A stretch of DNA of 15,211 bases from Elusimicrobiota bacterium. Its GTDB lineage: Bacteria > Elusimicrobiota > Elusimicrobia > UBA1565 > JACRDR01. Of the stretch, positions 1 to 5,388 are shown in pieces (the stretch's first letter is position 1; each line of letters starts with the position of its first letter). The translations under genes and the position numbers were made by a program. The notes under the pieces are model-generated. The model had not been told where the DNA came from, did no database searches, and worked only from the letters and a program-made list of their open reading frames with translations. The stretch covers positions 1 through 15,211 of the forward strand of contig JACQPI010000106.1 in the NCBI GenBank assembly GCA_016207585.1, written 5' to 3'.

Positions 1-180
1 AATGCTTACCCCTGTCCATTGGGATGGATTTCTCTATTTTGTCAGGAAAAGTTGACATTTCTTTGGGAGGTCAGTGCCATGCTCGGGTATGCATTCAGTA
101 AACCCATGTTCGGCGTCGAGATGGACACAGTATGTATACGCTCGCCAGATAGATGGGTTTAGCGAATGTGTACGCCGTGG
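1..180. other. left-edge stretch without a confident gene
   Basis: This stretch lies downstream of the minus-strand membrane protein gene. It is visibly less GC-rich than the rest of the window. I see no tRNA, hairpin with U-tract, or long coding frame. A TTGACA hexamer is present at 52-57, but no matching -10 box follows at 16-18 bp. A possible short ORF inside it is listed separately. Confidence 0.5.
79..162 (+). CDS. possible 27-aa small ORF with a ribosome-binding site
   Basis: An ATG at 79 is preceded by GGGAGG at 65-70 with 8 nt spacing, a good Shine-Dalgarno arrangement. The frame runs 27 codons to a TAG at 160-162. The predicted peptide starts MLGYAFSKPMFG and resembles nothing I recognise. 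It has no obvious membrane helix or signal peptide. It could equally be the decayed start of a longer gene or chance, since 27 codons is too short to judge from coding statistics. I list it only because of the ribosome-binding site. Confidence 0.2.
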   Translation: MLGYAFSKPMFGVEMDTVCIRSPDRWV

Positions 181-1125
181 CTACTTGAAAGGCCCGAGCG
201 GGAGGGTGGATCGCAGCGTCCAACGGTCTATAATAAAAAATACTCCTAAGCAAAATATGGCAATAGAAATAGAAAATAAGACACGGTTAACACGCGAACT
301 CTTCTTCCATGCGTGCTTAAAGAAAGAATAAAAACTGGCGCATTCCAGGGCGAATGGGGGAAATCCCAGGTAGCCCAGCCAGGGCATTTCGAATAGTTTC
401 GGTTCCTGGGGCCATGGGATGGTATAGACCCACCTCGCCCCGGCCCAGAAGTTCAGCGATTCCCATAAAACCCCGCAGACGGCTCCTGAGAGCAGCAGGG
501 AGTACATCCGGTTGGGCCTTCCTTGCGAGAAGAGAAACAGCCAAGAGCTTTCCGGCGCGTTTCGAATCAGCCAAGGTTCTGTCAACAGGAACACGGCGAC
601 CCATATCAGCGGGAAAAAATACCGCGGCCATACGAGGGGTATGAGGAGGAACATCCAGCCGAGGAGGGTGGCGGCTTTGAGTCGTCCCGGGCCTATTCTT
701 AGCCGAGGGGCGCTTGTCTTTTCTCTCCCCAACCATTTTTGGATCGCGGAGGCCGTTTCCAGGATGGCGGGCAAGACGGTTGAAAACGCGATCGCGTACC
801 CCCCCCATCGAATCGCGCGGGCGGCCGGCAGCCCGTCATAAGCCCAGTTTTGAAGCCGGGCGTTCAGGAGCTCGAAGAAAAGCCACCAAGGAACGGATAT
901 CCAGGCGCAGCGGAAATGCTCCGCGGTCGTGCCGGGTCCGTGGGAATCGCCGAGCCAGCGCAGGTTGAGCCCATGAATCACGACCAGATAAGAACTCCAC
1001 GCGCATAGATAGAAGAAGGTCGCCATCCAGGGCGTTCCGGCGTAAAGCAGGGCGCTGGAGGCGGCAAGGCCGGCTAGTCCCAGCGAGATGGGCAGAATTC
1101 CCGGGGGACGGGGCATGGGTCCCAT
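181..1125 (-). CDS. polytopic membrane protein with internal duplication, unknown function
   Basis: I do not recognise this 314-residue protein. Hydrophobic, Trp-rich segments (roughly residues 8-30, 33-50, 74-88, 105-122, 153-182, 208-228, 250-270 and 283-300) indicate an integral inner-membrane protein. Two sections look like copies of each other. Residues 83-123 carry FELLN, then W-A-Y, a Pro, then GY and LPAILE. Residues 221-261 carry WESLN, then W-V-Y, IP, then GY and ALE. The buried acidic residues recur in both copies. The start at 1125 sits directly after the stop of the upstream SDR gene, so translation is probably coupled; Met4 is an alternative start. The last ~50 codons are noticeably more AT-rich than the rest. 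Being last in the unit with two acyl-CoA enzymes suggests, but does not show, a lipid-related role. Confidence 0.75.
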   Translation of the reverse strand: MGPMPRPPGILPISLGLAGLAASSALLYAGTPWMATFFYLCAWSSYLVVIHGLNLRWLGDSHGPGTTAEHFRCAWISVPWWLFFELLNARLQNWAYDGLPAARAIRWGGYAIAFSTVLPAILETASAIQKWLGREKTSAPRLRIGPGRLKAATLLGWMFLLIPLVWPRYFFPLIWVAVFLLTEPWLIRNAPESSWLFLFSQGRPNRMYSLLLSGAVCGVLWESLNFWAGARWVYTIPWPQEPKLFEMPWLGYLGFPPFALECASFYSFFKHAWKKSSRVNRVLFSISIAIFCLGVFFIIDRWTLRSTLPLGPFK

Positions 1126-1971
1126 TTAAGCGCTCGCCGGCGCGGGTTTCCGCCGGAGCTTTTGGATTTCCCCCAGCATATCAAGGGCTCCCCGCCCGAG
1201 GCTTTGGCCGCCGTCGGTCGTAATCACCTCTCCGGTGATGTTGCGTCCCAATTCAGAAGACAGAAACAGGACAAGCGCCGACACGTCTTCTTCCGATCCA
1301 AAGCGGCCCAGGGGAGTGCCGGCGAGGACTTTGCGCCGCATCTCTTCCGTGGGCCAGAGCCTCTCCCGGGTCTGCGGAACGTCGATCGGTCCCGGGGCGA
1401 TCGCGTTGACCCGGACCCCGCGGCCGGCCCATTCGGCGCCCAGCGTTCGAGTCAGCGCCATGACTCCCGCCTTGGCGCTGGCGGACGGGGCGAGCCCGGG
1501 AGCGCCGGTCCAGGCGTAGGCCGCCACGATGTTGACGATGCTGCCGGAGCTTTGCGCAAGCATTCCAGAGCCGAACTCCAGGCTACAGTAAAAGGTTCCG
1601 TTCAGGACGATATCGATGACCTTGCGCCACCGCACGGGAGTCATCTTTTCGGAGGGCCAGATGAAGTTCGCGGCGGCGTTGTTGACCAGGATGTCGGCGC
1701 GCCCATGTTCCGCGAGGACGGCGTTGGCGAGCGTTTTCACTTGAGCCGGATCCGATATGTCGCAGGCGGCGGCCTTGACCGAGCCTCCCAGCGCCCGCAG
1801 CTCGGCCGCCGTCGCCTCCAGGCGTTCGAGATTTCGAGAGGCGATGACGACCCGCGCGCCGTGCGAGGCCAGGTCGCGGGCGATGATCTTGCCGATGCCG
1901 GTGCCCCCTCCGGTGACCACCGCCACCTGTCCGTGGAGGAGGTTTTCGCGCAACGCCTCGGTCATTCCCAT
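1126..1971 (-). CDS. SDR-family 2,4-dienoyl-CoA reductase (NADPH)-like
   Basis: A short-chain dehydrogenase/reductase of 281 residues, predicted cytoplasmic. The Rossmann nucleotide motif is TGGGTGIG at residues 20-27. Ser45-Arg46 after beta-2 suggest an NADP(H) preference, and NNAAA follows at 97-101. The usual YxxxK catalytic pair is absent: Ser163 stands where Tyr would be, with Lys167. Tyr152 lies 11 residues before Ser163, and the segment PSASAKAGV is the one found in mitochondrial and peroxisomal 2,4-dienoyl-CoA reductases, which use exactly this Tyr-Ser-Lys spacing. The C-terminal region has NAIAPGPI and the late GGQ. The predicted reaction is reduction of 2,4-dienoyl-CoA to trans-3-enoyl-CoA. 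It overlaps the upstream crotonase gene: ATG 1971 lies inside that gene, and a second ATG at 1965 overlaps its TGA as ATGA. A purine-rich AGAGG 8 nt upstream favours 1971. Another acyl-CoA reductase substrate remains possible. Confidence 0.88.
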   Translation of the reverse strand: MGMTEALRENLLHGQVAVVTGGGTGIGKIIARDLASHGARVVIASRNLERLEATAAELRALGGSVKAAACDISDPAQVKTLANAVLAEHGRADILVNNAAANFIWPSEKMTPVRWRKVIDIVLNGTFYCSLEFGSGMLAQSSGSIVNIVAAYAWTGAPGLAPSASAKAGVMALTRTLGAEWAGRGVRVNAIAPGPIDVPQTRERLWPTEEMRRKVLAGTPLGRFGSEEDVSALVLFLSSELGRNITGEVITTDGGQSLGRGALDMLGEIQKLRRKPAPASA

Positions 1972-2741
1972 CGGGGTTTCCTCTTCTCGCGCATGGCCGC
2001 GATGCCCTCCCGGGCTTCGGGACCGGAGAAAAGCTCCTGGAATTCGCGTGCGCCTTGGGCCCAGAGTTCGTCTTCGTTCGGAAGAAGCGCGCTGCGCACC
2101 GCCCGTTTGACGGACGCGTAGGCGCGCGGGGGAACCTTGGCGAGTTGATGGGCCTTATGCAGCGCGGCGTCCCAAAACCCGTCGCTGGGCAGAATGTCGT
2201 CCACCAGGCCGGCGGCCAGGGCCTCCGAGGCTTTGAGCGTTTTCCCTTGCAAAAGAAGCTCCTTGACGAGGCCGGGCCTTCCCGTGGCCGCCAATACGAG
2301 GCGGATGAGGGGCGTCGTGGGGGAAAGGCCCAGGCGGATTTCGCTCAGGGAAACCCTTCCGGACTCCTCCGCGATGCAGCGTACGTCGCAGGCCAGGGTC
2401 AGGATGAACCCTCCCAAGAGCGCGTAGCCCCCCACCGCCGCCACCGTCGGGCAGGACAGGTCGCGCAGGGCCCGGTGGACGCGCATCAATCGATGGAAAA
2501 ATTCGGGGCGCTGTCCGTCGGGCAAGGACAGCATTTCGCTCAAATCGAGTCCCGAGGAGAAATATTTCGGCAGGGCGGAGCCGAGCACGAGGCAGCGAAC
2601 GCGCGGGTCGGCCCGAACCGCCTCGACTTCCTCGATCAGGGCGTTCAACAGGGCCAGGCTGAGGTTGTTCGAGGGCGGCCGGTTGAGCAGGAGGGCGCGC
2701 ACGGCATCGTGATCTTGGCGGACGACCGGCCCGTGGGACAT
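1962..2741 (-). CDS. enoyl-CoA hydratase/isomerase family protein, probable delta3-delta2-enoyl-CoA isomerase
   Basis: A crotonase-fold protein of 259 residues, the normal length for the family. The oxyanion-hole signature FSSGLDL is at 61-67 and the second Gly pair (LGG) at 109-111. Hydratases use two glutamates. Here the first, which follows the Gly-Gly turn, is replaced by Ile113, while the second is kept as Glu134 in SEIRLG. That single-acid pattern is typical of delta3-delta2-enoyl-CoA isomerases, which shift a 3-enoyl double bond to the 2-position for beta-oxidation. The next gene is a dienoyl-CoA reductase whose product would be its substrate. The start at 2741 lacks an evident Shine-Dalgarno; a GATAAT hexamer sits 6 nt upstream, so the transcript might be leaderless. 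Substrate range (fatty acyl versus aromatic-pathway CoA) cannot be read from sequence. Confidence 0.85.
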   Translation of the reverse strand: MSHGPVVRQDHDAVRALLLNRPPSNNLSLALLNALIEEVEAVRADPRVRCLVLGSALPKYFSSGLDLSEMLSLPDGQRPEFFHRLMRVHRALRDLSCPTVAAVGGYALLGGFILTLACDVRCIAEESGRVSLSEIRLGLSPTTPLIRLVLAATGRPGLVKELLLQGKTLKASEALAAGLVDDILPSDGFWDAALHKAHQLAKVPPRAYASVKRAVRSALLPNEDELWAQGAREFQELFSGPEAREGIAAMREKRKPRWE

Positions 2742-2747
2742 CGGTTT

Positions 2748-2753
2748 ATTATC
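2748..2753 (-). promoter_or_regulatory. weak -10 candidate for the isomerase gene
   Basis: GATAAT on the minus strand ends 6 nt before the ATG at 2741, which would place +1 at or next to the start codon. No -35 match is visible at 17 bp. Read-through from the tRNA promoter is an alternative source of transcript. Confidence 0.25.
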
Positions 2754-2787
2754 GCGTTTCTTGGAATTGTCCCCGGTAGGGGAAGGT

Positions 2788-2859
2788 TGCGCCCAACAGG
2801 AATCGAACCTGTATACCCGGCTTCGCAGGCCGGTACACTATCCATTGTGTTATGGGCGC
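2788..2859 (-). tRNA. tRNA-Arg, anticodon GCG
   Basis: A complete cloverleaf of 72 nt can be folded by eye. The acceptor stem GCGCCCA pairs with TGGGCGC, followed by U8 A9. The D-stem is ACAC/GTGT with loop AATGGATA, whose A after GG fits the Arg identity element A20. The anticodon stem CCGGC/GCCGG encloses loop CTGCGAA. A 4-nt variable region and the T-arm ACAGG-TTCGATT-CCTGT follow. The discriminator is A at 2788. The next bases are ACC, so CCA is not encoded. Anticodon GCG reads CGC and CGU, both common in the neighbouring genes. Most bacteria instead encode an ACG anticodon that is deaminated to ICG by TadA, so this form is unusual. The strand is fixed by the TTC of the T-loop. Confidence 0.95.
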
Positions 2860-2869
2860 GAGAACGCTC

Positions 2870-2898
2870 ATTATAGCTCTTTGGCTCGCGCTCGGGAA
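2870..2898 (-). promoter_or_regulatory. tRNA-Arg promoter
   Basis: A perfect TATAAT lies on the minus strand at 2875-2870, placing +1 around 2863, a few bases before the mature tRNA 5' end at 2859. At 17 bp spacing the -35 is TTCCCG (2898-2893), which matches the consensus at only three positions. The short distance to the tRNA is typical for a tRNA gene with its own promoter. Confidence 0.65.
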
Positions 2899-2962
2899 AT
2901 TCCCCGGCGGAACTGCGGAACCGGCCGGTCGGGAGGAGCGCCGCGGGATGTTTTTGGATGGG

Positions 2963-4168
2963 TTACTGGAGCATGCGCCGGACGAGACGCCACATCTGCC
3001 CCCGCCGCCCGCGCTGTTTCACCAGCATCCCGATCCCCAACAGTATATAGGCCACCGCGAAGATGTAACGGACGGAGGCCTGGGGGAAGAAAAGCTGCGC
3101 GGAAAACAGGATGAGCAGGGAAATCGCCTCCGCGAAGGAGAACGATAGATTCATCAAGACCACCAGCCCGAAAAACGATTGGGCCGAGGTCAGGAATATC
3201 TCCTCCACTTGGCGCGCGTCCAAATGCATCGGCATGAGGCTGCGGGAGGAGAGCGCGAAAGCGGCCGGGAGCATGCCGATGAGCAGGGTCCATTGGTTCA
3301 CCTTGGATGAAACCAGCGCCCGCAGCCCTATCTCCGGTTTTCCCTTGAGCGAAAAAAGAATCGCCACGATGAACTCGGGCGCCTCGGAGGCCAGGGGCGC
3401 GAGCCACTGCACCAATAAGAACTCCTCGATTCCCCAATGTTTGCCCGCCTCGAGAAGCCCTTCCGCGAACGGCTCGGCGGAGAGCCCGATCGCGAGCGCC
3501 GAGAACAGGAATATCCCCCCGATCGTGAATCGGCGGGGGTTTTTAGGCAGATGGGCGATGAGCTTGGCCGGACCTTCCTCCAATTCAGGCTCTTTCACCT
3601 GGGCTTTGGAGGAAAGGTAGGTGTAAAACGCGAACAGGGATAGGAAAATCGCGGTATCGACGATCGAGAGGGTGGCTTTGAACGGGAGGACGAAGGCGTA
3701 GAGAGTCGCCAATAGAAGCGTCGAGAGTTCTACCGCGTTGTTTTCGCTGAGGTGGATGTCGCGTATGCCCCGGCTCCACCAGCAGGCCAGAAGGACCGCG
3801 GGCCAACCGAAACCGATGAGCAGGCGGTTGGCGCCGGTCATGTTGGCGGTCGCGTAGGAGGTGTAGGCCGGGTTTTTACCGGCTTCCCACGCGAAGTAAA
3901 TGTCGACGGCGTATTCGGGCAGGACCGCGATCAGCGCGAGGATCGCGATGGATATGTTCTGCGGGATGTCCATCTCGGCCGCCTCGGCGGCCCACGTCAG
4001 GAGGAATGCCGCCCCGAAAATCGAGAGTCCGGGCAGAAAGGCGGTCCAGGGTTGGGGTGGATGGAATCCGACGCACCTCTGCAGGACCCACTGCAGGGAG
4101 GCAGCCGCCGCGAGGAGGATGAAAAAAAGGCTTCTGGCGGCCGAGGAGGCGCGTTCCGTCCGTCCCAT
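2963..4168 (-). CDS. sodium/calcium exchanger-family cation antiporter
   Basis: A 401-residue inner-membrane protein with about ten hydrophobic helices and the two inverted alpha-repeats of the Ca2+/cation antiporter superfamily. The first repeat has LIAVLPEYAVDI at 79-90 followed by TANMTGANRLLIG at 107-119. The second has APLASEAPEFIVAI at 257-270 followed by SSKVNQWTLLIG at 287-298. The ion-binding glutamates would be Glu85 and Glu265, and the Asn residues Asn114 and Asn291. The usual GTS before PE is replaced in both halves, so ion preference (Ca2+, another divalent, Na+ or H+ coupling) is uncertain. A charged cytosolic loop near residues 187-212 separates the halves, as in the family. 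The gene begins 13 nt after the stop of the four-helix membrane protein but has its own extended -10 box, so it may not depend on the feo operon. No Shine-Dalgarno precedes the ATG. Confidence 0.87.
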   Translation of the reverse strand: MGRTERASSAARSLFFILLAAAASLQWVLQRCVGFHPPQPWTAFLPGLSIFGAAFLLTWAAEAAEMDIPQNISIAILALIAVLPEYAVDIYFAWEAGKNPAYTSYATANMTGANRLLIGFGWPAVLLACWWSRGIRDIHLSENNAVELSTLLLATLYAFVLPFKATLSIVDTAIFLSLFAFYTYLSSKAQVKEPELEEGPAKLIAHLPKNPRRFTIGGIFLFSALAIGLSAEPFAEGLLEAGKHWGIEEFLLVQWLAPLASEAPEFIVAILFSLKGKPEIGLRALVSSKVNQWTLLIGMLPAAFALSSRSLMPMHLDARQVEEIFLTSAQSFFGLVVLMNLSFSFAEAISLLILFSAQLFFPQASVRYIFAVAYILLGIGMLVKQRGRRGQMWRLVRRMLQ

Positions 4169-4175
4169 CGGGGGG

Positions 4176-4184
4176 ATTATATCA
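4176..4184 (-). promoter_or_regulatory. extended -10 promoter for the exchanger gene
   Basis: The minus strand reads TGATATAAT, a perfect extended -10 element (TG at 4184-4183, TATAAT at 4181-4176). Its TGA is also the stop codon of the upstream gene. Only 7 nt, CCCCCCG, separate it from the ATG at 4168, so transcription would start at or next to the A of the start codon and give a leaderless mRNA. The -35 position is not consensus. Confidence 0.5.
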
Positions 4185-4685
4185 AATAGCGCCGGAGTGC
4201 CTTTTGTGTTTCGGGCGCGCCAGGAGAAAAAACGCGACGCTTGCTATCAGACCCAGGAGAACCGTTTGGAAACAGAGGAAGGACACTACTTTCAGCCATG
4301 CGAATCCGGGATGCACGAAACGCACGAGCCATCCGGAGGCTTCTTGCGCCAGAGTGGTCGCGAAGCCGCCGCTGATCAGGAATTTTTTGGCCCGGTCCGT
4401 GTAGGGAGCGAAAATGGCCAGATGGGTCAATAAAAGCATCGTGAGCCCCATGATCGGAAGGTGGGCGTGGGTCACCTCCAGCATGGATGCGGCGGAGCGC
4501 GGCGGACGGAAGTCCTGTTCCGATCCCAAATAGTACGCTTGCACGGAAGAAGGGTTCAGGCCCATGCGGGCGAAGTACATGCACAGATTCGTCGCCCAGA
4601 GCCCCGCCAGGAAGACAAGGACCCATAGGATCGTTCGCCTCATCAGGGGATGGTGCTCGAAGCCGCCGGTCTGCATGTATTTCAT
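4182..4685 (-). CDS. four-helix membrane protein, possible heme-binding electron-transfer subunit
   Basis: I place the start at 4685 (167 residues). The open frame extends to 4775, but that would overlap the preceding gene by about 60 nt. The ATG at 4685 leaves a 28-nt gap and follows AAGAAG. Four membrane helices are predicted at about 18-38, 75-93, 101-122 and 128-155. Histidines cluster at membrane edges: His73 and His75 in THAHLPIMG, His88 in the second helix, and His125 in FVHPGF before the fourth helix. Such placement would suit b-type heme ligands, but this is inference and I know no named family for it. It is the last gene of the feo-fur-apbE-porin-FMN series and directly follows the FMN-binding protein, so a quinol- or heme-linked electron feed to that flavoprotein is the natural hypothesis. 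Confidence 0.7.
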   Translation of the reverse strand: MKYMQTGGFEHHPLMRRTILWVLVFLAGLWATNLCMYFARMGLNPSSVQAYYLGSEQDFRPPRSAASMLEVTHAHLPIMGLTMLLLTHLAIFAPYTDRAKKFLISGGFATTLAQEASGWLVRFVHPGFAWLKVVSFLCFQTVLLGLIASVAFFLLARPKHKRHSGAI

Positions 4686-4713
4686 GTCTTCTTGCGCGCC
4701 CAATCTCGCCGCC

Positions 4714-5388
4714 TTATTTTCCCACTTTTTTATTCGTGACGCCACCGGCCTCCGAGGATGGATGCAGCACCGCATGGATCGCCAGGATGCGGCGGATGCC
4801 CTCGGTCAGAGTCGTCGAGGTGAGCGACGCCCCGGCGATATTGCGGATGGCTCTTCGCACGAAGAGGTCCTCGGAGAGAGGGCGATTGTGAAATTGCGCC
4901 AGCCAGCGCCTCGGGGGGGCGTAATCCGGGGGCTCGTAGAAAGCCAGGAGCTCCACGAAACGAAGGGCCCCTCGGGCGTCGACCACCGCCATGAAGGTCT
5001 CCGGCATCGTGCGGACCGTGTGGGTTTCGAAATAGGCGTAGCCCGTCATGCCGTGGGACGATTTTCCCACGTAATAGGTCCAGACCCGGGATGAGATTTT
5101 CGCCCGGGCGAGCCGCTCGGCTTGACGTGCCTGCGCTTCCGAAAGGTAAGCGGTCCGACGTTCGACTTGGACCCCGGATGGAAAGGCCAGTTCCAGGGCC
5201 GCCTTCTGGGTGAGAAGAACCCGGGCATCGGCGCCGTGGGCGAGCAGCGCCAGCCCCGCCGCGGCGAGCGCGGCGGGGCTGAGGCGGCGGGCCGCACGGA
5301 GAATGCGCGAGAGCCGCAGGGCTAGAATATATAGCCCAGGCCGAGGTTGAACCGGTTGATGCCGGTTCGAGCTTGGTTCAACATCCAT
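4714..5388 (-). CDS. exported FMN-binding domain protein (ApbE client)
   Basis: 224 residues from the only in-frame ATG. A basic stretch (residues 25-36) and hydrophobic run (38-50) ending HGADA form a signal peptide, so the flavin domain lies outside the cytoplasm. The C-terminal part (about 103-207) has the FMN-bind pattern: GMTGYAYFETH, then FMAVVDARGALRFVELLAFYEPPDY, a WLAQF, and NIAGASLTST at 183-192 followed by a helix. In RnfG/NqrC relatives ApbE attaches FMN to Thr in a D-x-x-S-G-A-T motif. Here it reads R-N-I-A-G-A-S, so Ser188 is the likely acceptor and the leading Asp is missing. The ATG at 5388 lies 67 nt inside the porin gene. A CTG at 5319 just after the porin stop would give a more normal signal peptide start. 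With apbE in the same operon, a covalently flavinylated periplasmic redox protein is probable. Confidence 0.82.
   Translation of the reverse strand: MDVEPSSNRHQPVQPRPGLYILALRLSRILRAARRLSPAALAAAGLALLAHGADARVLLTQKAALELAFPSGVQVERRTAYLSEAQARQAERLARAKISSRVWTYYVGKSSHGMTGYAYFETHTVRTMPETFMAVVDARGALRFVELLAFYEPPDYAPPRRWLAQFHNRPLSEDLFVRRAIRNIAGASLTSTTLTEGIRRILAIHAVLHPSSEAGGVTNKKVGK

Noticed and set aside
74..331. 85-codon plus-strand frame starting with GTG at 74
   Set aside because: Its start is only 3 nt from GGAGG, and its second half overlaps the membrane protein gene on the other strand. The composition looks random.
2754..2786. CCCC-TACC-GGGG hairpin after the tRNA as a terminator
   Set aside because: The stem is only 4 bp and no U-tract follows on the minus strand.
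1162..2876. Long plus-strand frames opposite the SDR and crotonase genes
   Set aside because: They are shadows of well-supported minus-strand genes, with Gly/Arg/Asp-rich translations and no ribosome-binding site.
2885..2960. Palindromes ACCGGCCGGT and GGGAAATTCCC between the exchanger and the tRNA as terminators
   Set aside because: They are short and lack a U-run. In GC-rich DNA such palindromes are common by chance.
4686..4775. Upstream extension of the four-helix protein to the ATG at 4775
   Set aside because: It would overlap the FMN-binding gene by about 60 nt with a polar, Arg-rich lead. The ATG at 4685 fits the gap and has AAGAAG upstream.
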